In this document: positions 1 through 8,216 of the stretch, one piece after another
How positions within the stretch are numbered: position 1 is the stretch's first letter
Layout: each line of letters opens with the position of its first letter
Notes under the pieces: generated by a model
Database searches by the model: none
What the model saw: only the letters and a program-made list of their open reading frames with translations
Told to the model about the DNA's origin: nothing
Assembly (NCBI GenBank): GCA_963735495.1
Contig: CAVTLG010000014.1
Span: forward strand, 248,001-312,000
From: CAVTLG01 sp963735495
GTDB lineage: Bacteria; Chloroflexota; Ktedonobacteria; Ktedonobacterales; Ktedonobacteraceae
Length of the DNA: 64,000 bases
Reading direction: 5' to 3'
Made by a program: the position numbers and the translations under genes

Positions 1-359
1 CTATAGCGCGGGTCCAGGGAGCTATAAGGGTCCTGGAAGACCATCTGCATCTCCGCGCGCTTCTGGCGTACCATATTGGGTGGTAGCGTCGTGAGTTCCA
101 GACCATCCAGCTTAACACTACCCGCTGTCGGCTTGACCAATTGCAGGATCGCGCGACCGGTAGTTGACTTGCCACAACCGCTTTCGCCCACCAGTCCTAA
201 TGTTTCACCACGACGTACGAACAGATCAACCCCATCTACGGCTTTCACCTGTGCCACTGGACGACCAAGCAGACCGCCCTTGACAGGAAAATGGACCTTC
301 AGGCCCTTGACGTCAATTAATGTTGTGCCTGTCACTTTAGACGTTTGAACTTCTTGCAC
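1..359 (-). CDS. oppF: Oligopeptide/dipeptide ABC transporter ATP-binding protein, OppF/DppF type (partial, 3' end outside window)
   Basis: Only the first 119 residues are visible; the gene runs off the left edge. It starts at a GTG (357-359) preceded by AGGAG nine bases upstream. The N-terminal half of an ABC ATPase is clear: Walker A GESGCGKST at residues 58-66 and the Q-loop in VFQDPYSSLDPR near residue 109, a form typical of OppF/DppF. It would hydrolyse ATP on the cytoplasmic face of a peptide importer together with the OppD-like ATPase upstream. It is the last visible gene of a minus-strand operon (binding proteins, permeases, OppD, OppF) and is separated from oppD by 154 bp holding a palindromic repeat. 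The substrate could be di- or oligopeptides or nickel; sequence alone does not decide. Confidence 0.9.
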   Translation of the reverse strand, partial: MQEVQTSKVTGTTLIDVKGLKVHFPVKGGLLGRPVAQVKAVDGVDLFVRRGETLGLVGESGCGKSTTGRAILQLVKPTAGSVKLDGLELTTLPPNMVRQKRAEMQMVFQDPYSSLDPRY

Positions 360-399
360 TGTTGTCTCCTTTTTGTTTCTTCTGCAAGTGGCAGAGCAG

Positions 400-478
400 G
401 ACAACCGCAAGGGCTTGTCCCTACGCGGAGTAAAGGGTGATGGCATCCTCCTTCGCGCGTAGCGGCGGGGCTTGCCCC
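400..478. repeat. Intergenic palindromic element, CGCGTAG family (head-to-head pair)
   Basis: Two related units face each other. One, 400-427, is the reverse complement of a 28-bp unit beginning CGCGTAGGGACAAGCCC and ending GCGGTTGTC. The other, 456-478, begins CGCGTAGCGGCGGGGC. The same units recur at 3687-3818 and 41510-41537. The element lies inside the opp operon between oppD and oppF. The inverted CTACGCG/CGCGTAG ends could fold into an RNA hairpin. Confidence 0.7.
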
Positions 479-513
479 CGCCGATGTCCAGCCAATCTGA
501 ATAGTTACCTTTT

Positions 514-1491
514 CTAATTTGGATAGAAGCATGCCGCTACTTGCTCTCCACGTCCGACTGGCTGCAAAACGGGTCGTTCCTGGCGGCAGCGATTTTGTAC
601 TTTCGGGCAACGCGCAGCATAGGGACAGCCAGCGGGAAGGTTAATGAGATCCGGCGGTTGGCCTGGAATCGGTGTGAGTCGCGTGCCACGAACTTCGTCG
701 ACGCGTGGGATAGACTGCAAGAGTCCAACGGTATAAGGGTGCGCAGGCGTGGTGAAAATTTGCCTGACCGGGGCTGCCTCCACGATGTGTCCGGCATACA
801 TAACATTTACCTGTTGACAAATACCGGCCACCACTCCCAGATCGTGCGTAATCAGCATAACCGATGTGCCGAATTCGTGTGAAAGGCCCTTCATCAGCTC
901 AAGCACCTGCGCCTGGATGGTTACGTCGAGCGCCGTAGTTGGTTCGTCGGCAATCAGCAATTGTGGGTTACAGGCGAGGGCGATGGCGATCATGACGCGC
1001 TGGCGCATGCCACCGCTAAACTCGTGGGGGTAGCTCTTCGCGCGCCGTTTCGCGTCAGGGATGCGTACGAGATCGAGCATCTCGACGGCGCGCCGCCAGG
1101 CTTGATCGTTATGCACATCTTTGCGATGGCGCTTGACCGTTTCAGCGATCTGGTAGCCGACCGTGAAAACCGGGTTGAGCGAGGTCATCGGGTCCTGGAA
1201 GATCATAGAGAGTTTGCTGCCGCGAATCTCTGTGAGTTCATCCTGATTCTTTTCCAGGATATTTTCGCCATTAAAGTTGATTTCGCCATCGACGATTTTG
1301 CCCGGAGGCGAGGCGAGCAGACGCATGACTGAGAGCGCGGTAACGCTCTTGCCACAACCGCTTTCACCCACGACGCCCAGTGTCTCGCCGGGCTTGATGC
1401 TGAATGAAACATCATCGACGGCCTTAACGACTCCTCCACGTGTGAAGAAGTAGGTTTTCAGATTGCTCACTTCTAGCAAATTTACTGCCAT
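514..1491 (-). CDS. oppD: Oligopeptide/dipeptide ABC transporter ATP-binding protein, OppD/DppD type
   Basis: A 325-residue ABC ATPase of normal OppD length. Walker A GESGCGKS lies at residues 42-49, the Q-loop in MIFQDPMTSLNP near 97-107, the signature SGGMRQR at 159-165, and Walker B LLIADEP at 178-184. The C-terminal oligopeptide-transporter extension carries Cys289, 295, 302 and 321, the spacing expected of the iron-sulfur-type cysteine set known from DppD/OppD-like subunits. The start at 1491 (MAVNLLEVSN) has GGAG/AGAG purines upstream. It would pair with OppF to energise the two permeases encoded just upstream; the gap to oppC is 20 bp, consistent with one transcript. Di- versus oligopeptide preference is not decidable here. 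Confidence 0.93.
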   Translation of the reverse strand: MAVNLLEVSNLKTYFFTRGGVVKAVDDVSFSIKPGETLGVVGESGCGKSVTALSVMRLLASPPGKIVDGEINFNGENILEKNQDELTEIRGSKLSMIFQDPMTSLNPVFTVGYQIAETVKRHRKDVHNDQAWRRAVEMLDLVRIPDAKRRAKSYPHEFSGGMRQRVMIAIALACNPQLLIADEPTTALDVTIQAQVLELMKGLSHEFGTSVMLITHDLGVVAGICQQVNVMYAGHIVEAAPVRQIFTTPAHPYTVGLLQSIPRVDEVRGTRLTPIPGQPPDLINLPAGCPYAARCPKVQNRCRQERPVLQPVGRGEQVAACFYPN

Positions 1492-1511
1492 ATTACTCTC
1501 TTCTCCGCTGC

Positions 1512-2621
1512 TTAGTCTTTGGATCGTGGGTCGAATGCGTCGCGCAGGCCATCGCCCAGGAATGAAACAGCTAAAACGATAATTGTCAGTGCGATGGTTG
1601 GTAGGAGCACGAGCCAGGGATCGGTCCCTAATGAATTGAGTCCGTCTGAGATCATGAGGCCGAGGCTAGAGCCTGGCGTCTGGACTCCCAATCCCAACAG
1701 GCTGATACCGGCTTCGCTGATAATCGTGTTAGCGATATTTAAGGTGGAAGCGATAACAACCAGGCTGAGCAGATTGGGTACGATGTGGCTCAGGATAATG
1801 CGCAGATCACTGGAACCTGAGGTACGCGCAGCTTCAACAAATTGCTGCTCTTTGAGTTGCAGCGTTTGTCCACGCACATAACGGGCCATTAAGGGCCAGA
1901 CGGTGATCGATAGTGAAATGATCAGGAGCACAATACGTGCATTGCCCGCATTCCCAAGAATGGGGATGGCATGGAAGGCTGTATCGGCTGCCGAACCGAA
2001 GATGCCCGCGACCAGAATGACGAAGAGCAACGAGGGGAAAGCAAACATGATATCAGTAAAGCGCGCCAGGAACTGATCAATCCATCCTCCATAGTAACCG
2101 GCCAGGACGCCAATGCCGACGCCCAGCACGATGTCCACTACCTCAACACTAAAGGCGACGAGAAATGAGATGAGGAGTCCTTGCATTAAGCGTGCGAATA
2201 AGTCGCGCCCGAGGTCGTCGCTGCCCAACCAGTACTCGGTGGATGGTCCCTGATCGGTGGCCGAGAGATGCTGGTAGTTATATTGGTGATAAGACTCCGG
2301 GCCGACTGGACCACTTAAATCACTGGGATAGATGCCGCCAATGTGTTGATAAATCGGGGGACCAATCAGCGCAAGCAGCAGAAAGAAGAGCAGGACGCCT
2401 AGGCTGACCAGCGTGCGTTTATCGCGGGCCAATTTTTTGAGTGATTCTTCTAATGGTGAGCTGGCCAGCGACCTTTTTGTGTCAGGTGATGCCACTGGTG
2501 CGCCGATGATGGTGTTGGTAGACAGCTCTAACAGGTCTAATGGTGGAACTTCTGCACCCGTCGTATTAGGTGTGAGTATTTCTGGTGCAGCAAAATCTGG
2601 GCCTTGATCTCTCGTATTCAT
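1512..2621 (-). CDS. oppC: Oligopeptide/dipeptide ABC transporter permease, OppC/DppC type
   Basis: A 369-residue inner-membrane permease. A ~90-residue polar N-terminal region precedes the first membrane segment, as in OppC. The cytoplasmic EAA loop EAARTSGSSDLRIILSHIVP fits the coupling motif that contacts the ATPases. The start is placed at 2621 (MNTRDQGPDF), not at an upstream in-frame ATG, because GGAGAAGG lies just before it and because oppB ends at 2638, leaving a 16-bp gap. It would form the translocation pore with OppB. The polar N-terminal region is longer than in many OppC proteins. Confidence 0.92.
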   Translation of the reverse strand: MNTRDQGPDFAAPEILTPNTTGAEVPPLDLLELSTNTIIGAPVASPDTKRSLASSPLEESLKKLARDKRTLVSLGVLLFFLLLALIGPPIYQHIGGIYPSDLSGPVGPESYHQYNYQHLSATDQGPSTEYWLGSDDLGRDLFARLMQGLLISFLVAFSVEVVDIVLGVGIGVLAGYYGGWIDQFLARFTDIMFAFPSLLFVILVAGIFGSAADTAFHAIPILGNAGNARIVLLIISLSITVWPLMARYVRGQTLQLKEQQFVEAARTSGSSDLRIILSHIVPNLLSLVVIASTLNIANTIISEAGISLLGLGVQTPGSSLGLMISDGLNSLGTDPWLVLLPTIALTIIVLAVSFLGDGLRDAFDPRSKD

Positions 2622-2637
2622 CAACCTTCTCCGCTCC

Positions 2638-3597
2638 TTACGCCAGCTTAATACGTGGATCAACGATAGTATAGAGCACATCCGACAGCAGGTTCCCCAT
2701 TACTACACCGATAGCGATGAGAATAACGGTGGCCTGAATAACAGGATAATCGAGCTTGAAAATGGATTGCACAGAAATTTCGGCGATCCCTGGGATGTTA
2801 AAGATATACTCGATGTAAAATGAGCCTGCGACCAGCAGGCCGATGTAGAGGCCGATCACCGTAATCAATGGAATCAGCGCATTGCGTAAGGCGTGTTGAT
2901 AGATGACAGCATTTTCAAGCAGCCCTTTGGAACGCGCGGTGCGCACGTAGTCCTGGCGTAAGACCTCTAACATCGTGGTCCGTGTCAGGCGCGCAATATA
3001 GGCGTAGCCAGCCGCTCCATAGATAATAATAGGCACAAGCTTGGCCTGGATGTCGCTCCAACTGTACTGCCAGGCATCACCCCAACCTGAAATGGGCCAG
3101 CTTGTTCCCAGGATGCTATTTAACCAGGTAATCAGTAATTGGGCGAAGATGGCAAACACGAAGATCGGTAGGGCGTAGAAAATAAGCGCGACGGTCATAT
3201 TCGTCGTATCGATCCAGCTGTTGGCTTTGACCGCCGAAACGATACCGCTGGGGATACCGATAAAAACCGTAATCATGGTGCCCCAGAAAGCCAGCTCCAG
3301 CGAAATCGGCACGCCATCTTTCAGAATGTCCCAGACCGGGCGATTTTGTGATTCGAAGGAGGTACCGAGGTTGAAGTGAACGAGATTAATGAGATAGTTA
3401 TAGTATTGTTGATACCAGGGCAGATCCAATCCGTAGGCGTGTCTCAGACGTAGCCAGGTGCTCATGGTGAAGTGCACCCCCAGTTGCGCGCGGATGGGAT
3501 CGTCGGGGCTGAGATATCCCATGATGAAGGTAACGAATGTGACCCCGATAATCACAAATACGAGTCCTATCAGTCTTTTGACGAGAAATTGAAACAT
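2638..3597 (-). CDS. oppB: Oligopeptide/dipeptide ABC transporter permease, OppB/DppB type
   Basis: A 319-residue polytopic membrane protein that starts MFQFLVKRLIGLVFVIIGVT, the usual OppB/DppB N-terminus with the first membrane helix beginning at once. The coupling loop DYVRTARSKGL...HALRNALIP is the EAA-type motif, and the C-terminus ends DPRIKLA as in the family. It pairs with OppC, 16 bp downstream, and would form the peptide channel. The 229 bp between it and the binding-protein gene upstream hold a pair of palindromic elements, which may allow differential expression of the abundant binding protein and the membrane complex (inference). Confidence 0.93.
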   Translation of the reverse strand: MFQFLVKRLIGLVFVIIGVTFVTFIMGYLSPDDPIRAQLGVHFTMSTWLRLRHAYGLDLPWYQQYYNYLINLVHFNLGTSFESQNRPVWDILKDGVPISLELAFWGTMITVFIGIPSGIVSAVKANSWIDTTNMTVALIFYALPIFVFAIFAQLLITWLNSILGTSWPISGWGDAWQYSWSDIQAKLVPIIIYGAAGYAYIARLTRTTMLEVLRQDYVRTARSKGLLENAVIYQHALRNALIPLITVIGLYIGLLVAGSFYIEYIFNIPGIAEISVQSIFKLDYPVIQATVILIAIGVVMGNLLSDVLYTIVDPRIKLA

Positions 3598-3686
3598 CGG
3601 CTGTCCTCACTCCAGGTTCATTGTCCGCTTATTGTCAAGCCGTATACTCGTTTGACTGGATGTATGCTGGTGCTAACTCGCCAGCC

Positions 3687-3818
3687 GGGGCAAGCCCCGC
3701 CGCTACGCGAAGGAGGGTACCATCGGCCTCCACCCCGCGTAGCGACAAGCCCTTGCGGTTGTCGACGTTGCTGAGCGAAGTAGCGTTCTCCGCGTAGCGA
3801 CAAGCCCTTGCGGTTGTC
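3687..3818. repeat. Intergenic palindromic elements, CGCGTAG family (three units)
   Basis: Three units lie between the oppA-like gene and oppB. Unit 3687-3709 reads GGGGCAAGCCCCGCCGC then TACGCG, and is inverted relative to the unit at 456-478. Units 3736-3763 and 3791-3818 are identical 28-bp copies of the unit that starts CGCGTAGCGACAAGCCC. This array follows the stop-side of the binding-protein gene in the operon direction, a place where REP-like hairpins often stabilise upstream mRNA (inference). Confidence 0.75.
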
Positions 3819-3826
3819 GGCCTGGC

Positions 3827-5551
3827 TTACTGTGAAATGTAAATGTTTGCCCAGTTGTCAGGGTCGTATCCAGTAGCAGAGCCAAAGGCCGTAGATATCC
3901 AGCCCTGCACCTTGGGGTTCACCTGATCGTATTCATTAAACTGGTAGATCGGAATCCAGCCCGCATCATTAATAATTTTTTGCTCGGCTTCATTGTACAA
4001 TTTGGCACGTGCAGCCGGGTTGCTGGTGTTCTGGTCCGCTTGCACGAGGAGCTTCTGCACCTGTTGCTGCTCTGCCGCGTTACTCGACTGGTTCTGTCCG
4101 TAATTCTGGTTATTATTGTTTGAGCCTTGAGTTACGCTCTCGAAGAAGTTGCTGAGCCAATCCTCAGGATCAGGATAGTCGGCTGACCAGGCCGCAATCC
4201 ACATCTGTAATGGGCCAGCGTGCCCTGTGGTATCGTTCTCTTGCTGGACGATGGTGTCGAAGGCGGTGGTCGTCGTATTGAATTTGGCACCGAGCACGGT
4301 TGTCCATTGGTTTTCCACGGCCTGGACCAGAGAAGTGATCAGCGGGACGCCAGAGTAAGTAGCAAAGTTAATGGTAGGTAATGCTTTTAGCTTTTCCTCT
4401 TGCAATCCCTGCTTTAAGAGTTGTTTGGCTAAGGTCTGATCGCCTGCTGTGGATGTGACACCATCGGGACCGCTAACGCTTGGGCTGGCTCCATACATAC
4501 CGCTGGGGACTAGACGGTTCGTCGGTGTCTGTACGCCTTTTAAGATGCTCTCGCCAATGAGATTTTTGTTGAGCGCGAGGGCAAATGCCTGGCGGATCTT
4601 AATGTTATCAAAGGGTTTTGACAGGTAGTTCATCGTAACGTACCTGATGACTAATGCTGGATACTCGTGCAGGTCCTTCTTATTCTTGACCTGTGGTACA
4701 TCGTTACTTGGGACATTGATCCAATCATACTGACCATTCTGATAGGCCTGGAAAGCAGTCTGCGTGTCATCCACTAACATAATCTTGAGATGCTGGAGTT
4801 GTGGTTTCGGGCCATCGTAGTAGGTGTTTGGTACCAGGTCCAGACCTATGGTATGGCTGTAGCTTGCTACTTTAAATGGTCCCGAGCTGCCACCGTCCTC
4901 CAGGTGATCGGTCCATGTTGTCGGGTATTTGGCAATCAGCTTCTGGTTGACAACGTACGCAGTGGGATAGGTTAACTGATTCAAGAAAAACGCCACTGGA
5001 GCACCTAGTGTGAGGACAATCGTGCTAGGATTGGGGGTGTTGATGCTATCGCCGATGAGCGTTTTGATCTGACCGTTGATCAGCTTATTGGCATCTTTGA
5101 GCTGGGCCAGATACTCTGTCACCTCGGATTTTGTGGCCGGCTCCAGAACGCGATTGAGGCTGTAAGCAACATCGGACGAAGTAATCGCTGTGCCATCGCT
5201 AAATTTCAGATTGGGTTTCAGATGGAACGTATAGGTAAGGCCATCGGGCGAAATAGTATAGGAGGCGGCCATCTGCTTGATGACGTTGCCTTTGCTATCA
5301 AAAGTAACCAGACCAGTGAACATCTCATTAATAGCCACAGAATCAGTTGTCTCTTGTACCAGTGCGGGATCAAGCGTCCCAAAGTCTGAGACGCCAGCAT
5401 CAGCATAGCGTAGCACCTGTTGTGATGCCGGTGCAGCCTTGGGCTTGCCTGTTGTTGATGACGTTGCGTTGTTGCACGCGGAAACCAATAAGGTAAAAAG
5501 GCACAGGAGAGTGGGCAGTAGTGTTGCTTGAAGCTTTTTGCTCCTCTGCAT
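3827..5551 (-). CDS. oppA: Peptide ABC transporter substrate-binding lipoprotein (SBP family 5, OppA-like)
   Basis: A 574-residue extracytoplasmic binding protein. Residues 1-26 form a lipoprotein signal: basic MQRSKK, a hydrophobic core, then lipobox LVSA with Cys26. A Ser/Thr/Ala-rich linker follows. The mature part has family-5 features such as FHLKPNLKFSDGTAITSSDV and IRQAFALALNKNLIG, and it ends in the usual hinge-closing region (GWIPIYQFNEYDQV). It would capture peptides outside the cell and deliver them to OppBC. Start 5551 is preceded by GAGGAGG. A paralogue of similar length lies immediately upstream in the operon, so the system probably covers more than one ligand class. Confidence 0.93.
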   Translation of the reverse strand: MQRSKKLQATLLPTLLCLFTLLVSACNNATSSTTGKPKAAPASQQVLRYADAGVSDFGTLDPALVQETTDSVAINEMFTGLVTFDSKGNVIKQMAASYTISPDGLTYTFHLKPNLKFSDGTAITSSDVAYSLNRVLEPATKSEVTEYLAQLKDANKLINGQIKTLIGDSINTPNPSTIVLTLGAPVAFFLNQLTYPTAYVVNQKLIAKYPTTWTDHLEDGGSSGPFKVASYSHTIGLDLVPNTYYDGPKPQLQHLKIMLVDDTQTAFQAYQNGQYDWINVPSNDVPQVKNKKDLHEYPALVIRYVTMNYLSKPFDNIKIRQAFALALNKNLIGESILKGVQTPTNRLVPSGMYGASPSVSGPDGVTSTAGDQTLAKQLLKQGLQEEKLKALPTINFATYSGVPLITSLVQAVENQWTTVLGAKFNTTTTAFDTIVQQENDTTGHAGPLQMWIAAWSADYPDPEDWLSNFFESVTQGSNNNNQNYGQNQSSNAAEQQQVQKLLVQADQNTSNPAARAKLYNEAEQKIINDAGWIPIYQFNEYDQVNPKVQGWISTAFGSATGYDPDNWANIYISQ

Positions 5552-6020
5552 ATTGAAATCCTCCTCTTACAGAAATATATGACGAAGATGCCATTGCAGT
5601 CGGTGCGCTGTGGAAAAGTTTGTGTAAGGGTAACAGCTTCCGCTACAACGTTTCCACATTGCATTATAGCCCGGTATGTGGGTATGGATAGATGATCATG
5701 GGAAAGATGAAGGCTGTGCCATACCCGCATTACCAACAAACATCCGACCTTTTCATTGCCACCGCGCGAAAAATGTGCCTTCAAATAGCTTCCAATGCAC
5801 AGACCGACCACAAAAACGACAGTTTGTCACGCGCAATTTGTGAGCCTGGCACGCCGTGCAAACTGCGGTCTTCATAAGATACGTCTGGTACTTACAGAAT
5901 TCTCACTCTTCCAGGCAAGAGTTAGCAGCATAACAAACATCGCTTTTTACTGTACTTGATTAGATCAAGAGGTTTCACTATACACTTCCTCTCTGTTAGT
6001 ATAATAACAAACATCGCTTT
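5552..6020. other. Gap between the two oppA-like genes; leader with no gene
   Basis: This 469-bp stretch holds no convincing gene. On the minus strand it contains a TATAAT-like hexamer at 5668-5663 without a good -35 partner, so an internal promoter for the downstream oppA is possible but weak. Its left end carries one copy of a 27-bp direct repeat whose second copy covers the end of the next gene. Confidence 0.4.
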
Positions 6021-6030
6021 TTACTGTACT
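5930..6030. repeat. 27-bp perfect direct repeat at the 3' end of the second oppA-like gene
   Basis: The 27-bp sequence beginning ATAACAAACATCGC and ending ACTGTACT occurs at 5930-5956 and again at 6004-6030, offset 74 bp. The second copy covers the last two codons and stop of the gene ending at 6021. The first is the same sequence in untranslated DNA. This is best read as a small tandem duplication. Confidence 0.85.
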
Positions 6031-7775
6031 CTGTAAATATGCGCCCAATCATCTGGTGGAATAATCCCCAGACCATTTTGTGGTACACCGACGATGGAGG
6101 GATCAAGCAGGTATGCAGAAGTAACCTGGTCCATCGGTATCCAGGCAACGTCGTTGATGAGCTGCTGCTCTGCTTGCTGATACGTTTGCATGCGCGTCGT
6201 TGCTGTCATATTGGCATCGGCTTGCGCCATTTGTTGTTGGGTTACTTGCTGTTTGGCGGCGTCTCTGCTGGTATTCTGTCCATAATTCATATTGTTGTAC
6301 GTAGTATTGTTCGTTGTGTTGTTGCCAAACTGGAGCGAGAGCCAGTCTTCTGGGTCGGGATATTCTGCAATCCAGGAGAGACCCCACATCTGCAATCCGT
6401 CCTCCACGTTTGCGTTATCCGTCGATGCAGTGACTTTGTCCAGCAGGGTGTTATAGTCGCTAATCGGATTGGGGGTCACGGTAATCCCCAGAACTTTTTG
6501 CCAGGTCTGGATCAGTGCGGCAACCTCTTGATCGAAGCTGCTCACGCCAGTGACGTAACTCAGCTGGATGCTGGGCATCTGTGATACCTGGTTCCAGCCT
6601 TCTTCGCGTAAGCCTTGTTGCAGGAGCTGTCGTGCCAGAGTAGCATTGCCAGTCAGATTTTGCGTGCCATCGGGACCTGTGAGATTGGCATTGTAGCCTT
6701 CCATACCTTGCGGCATGATGTGATTGGTGGGCATGACGGTGTTGTCCCAGACGTTTTTGGCGATGGCGACCTTGTTGATAGCCAGAGCAAATGCCTGTCG
6801 AATGTGAATATTGTCGAAAGGCTTCACGAGATAATTCATGGTGTAGTAGTTTGTCCACAGTTGCGCGACCAGGTGGAAATCTTTGCGTTTCGTGTCAGCC
6901 GCTAAATCAGCAGCGGGTATATCGGTCATGTCAAGTTTGTTATTCAGGTAATCCTGATAGGTTTGATCGTCTGAACGGTAAAAGACGAAGGACACTTTTT
7001 GCAATTGTGGCGGTGTATCGTAGTAATTGCTATTGGGTACGAAGGTAATGCCGCTGTGGTGAATATACTGCGCGACTTTGAATGGTCCAGCACCACCTCC
7101 CTGTTCCAGGTGATCGGTAAATTGGTTGCTATACTGCTTAATCAAACGCTGCTCGACGACGTAGGAGCAGGTGTAAGTGAGCATGGCCAGGAAGTAAGCC
7201 GCCTTCTGACTGGTAATAATGACGACGGTGCTCGCATTTGGTGTCAGTATGCTGTCGCCGATGAGCGTCGTGATATGGCCCGCGATGAGCTGGTTCGCGT
7301 CCTTAATCAGCCGCAAGTAGATCGGCGCAACGGTAGATTGTGTTGCTGGTTCCAGTGCTCGGTTGATACTATAGGCCACATCGGCTGAGGTAAGTGAGGT
7401 TCCATCGCTGAACTGCAGATGAGGTTTCAGGTGGAAGGTCCATGTTAATCCATCGGGGCTGAGCTGCCAGCTCTGGGCTAACTGTGGCGCGACCTGTAAT
7501 TTATCATTGAGCTGTACAAGCCCCGTATATAGCATTTGCACGGCACTGATTGAAGCGGGATCGTGTGCCAGGGCCGGATCAAGCGTGTCGAAATCTAAAT
7601 TGGAGAGACCAACTTCGGGTATCGTGTAGATTTGTTGGCTTGCGGGTGCTTTCACTAAGGCTTGATGCTGCGAGGAATTGCCACCAAACAGATTGCAGGC
7701 GCTCAGTAAAAATGGCAATAGGCTGCCTATGATGAGTAGATAGTCCGGTAGAGATTTTTTTCGCCGGGTAAACAT
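6021..7775 (-). CDS. Peptide ABC transporter substrate-binding lipoprotein (second OppA-like paralogue)
   Basis: A 584-residue protein similar along its length to the 574-residue binding protein downstream: same FHLKPHLQFSDGTSLTSADV block, same IRQAFALAINK block and same terminal PDDWAHIY ending. The start is placed at 7775 (MFTRRKKS), where GAAGGAG precedes the ATG. An upstream in-frame ATG at 7925 would place 50 polar residues before the signal peptide and is rejected. The lipoprotein signal ends LLSAC with Cys27. It is probably the first gene of the opp operon. The two paralogues likely arose by duplication and may differ in ligand preference (inference). Confidence 0.92.
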   Translation of the reverse strand: MFTRRKKSLPDYLLIIGSLLPFLLSACNLFGGNSSQHQALVKAPASQQIYTIPEVGLSNLDFDTLDPALAHDPASISAVQMLYTGLVQLNDKLQVAPQLAQSWQLSPDGLTWTFHLKPHLQFSDGTSLTSADVAYSINRALEPATQSTVAPIYLRLIKDANQLIAGHITTLIGDSILTPNASTVVIITSQKAAYFLAMLTYTCSYVVEQRLIKQYSNQFTDHLEQGGGAGPFKVAQYIHHSGITFVPNSNYYDTPPQLQKVSFVFYRSDDQTYQDYLNNKLDMTDIPAADLAADTKRKDFHLVAQLWTNYYTMNYLVKPFDNIHIRQAFALAINKVAIAKNVWDNTVMPTNHIMPQGMEGYNANLTGPDGTQNLTGNATLARQLLQQGLREEGWNQVSQMPSIQLSYVTGVSSFDQEVAALIQTWQKVLGITVTPNPISDYNTLLDKVTASTDNANVEDGLQMWGLSWIAEYPDPEDWLSLQFGNNTTNNTTYNNMNYGQNTSRDAAKQQVTQQQMAQADANMTATTRMQTYQQAEQQLINDVAWIPMDQVTSAYLLDPSIVGVPQNGLGIIPPDDWAHIYRVQ

Positions 7776-8030
7776 GGATTCTCCTTCAAAAAATGAATGA
7801 TTTCTTATTTTAATACCTTTGTTACATGCGGATGAGAAATAGCAGTTGTACAGGTGCTCGTCAGAGGGCGCAGAACTTCCAGGTGCTTGTTCTTCTCGTG
7901 TAGGGTCGGGCGAGGTTAGTAGCATGTAATGTGGACGTGATTATGATTTTTGATGCGCGCATCGAGTTATTGCCATTGTGAGGCAAAAGGGCGATTAAAT
8001 CCATCAAAGCCAACGCAGATATGGGTTGGA

Positions 8031-8118
8031 ACGGGTAGGGGCGTGTCCTGGCGACCGCCCGGGAGGCCACGACGCAATCGAGAACCGGGGCGCACGCGAG
8101 GTGACGCCCCTATACCCG
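8031..8118. repeat. Dispersed palindromic element B, copy 1, in the 441-bp gap 7776-8216
   Basis: The element has two conserved halves: GGGGCGTGTCCTGGCGACCG near 8039-8058 and GGGCGCACGCGAGGTGACGC near 8088-8107, separated by a variable middle and bounded by CGGGTA/TACCCG ends. Copies occur at 37310-37374 and 62990-63092. The rest of the gap shows no gene and no clear promoter. Confidence 0.75.
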
Positions 8119-8216
8119 GATCATGGTGGTGATTATCCCCACACGACGAGTATCTCAACGTATGTTGTCAAAGTACATTTTCTCAGGGCAACAGAAATGT
8201 TACCCATAACAAGCTG

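Noticed and set aside
400..478. CRISPR array suggested by repeated 28-bp units
   Set aside because: Units are inverted, irregularly spaced and scattered over tens of kilobases, with no spacer pattern and no cas genes.
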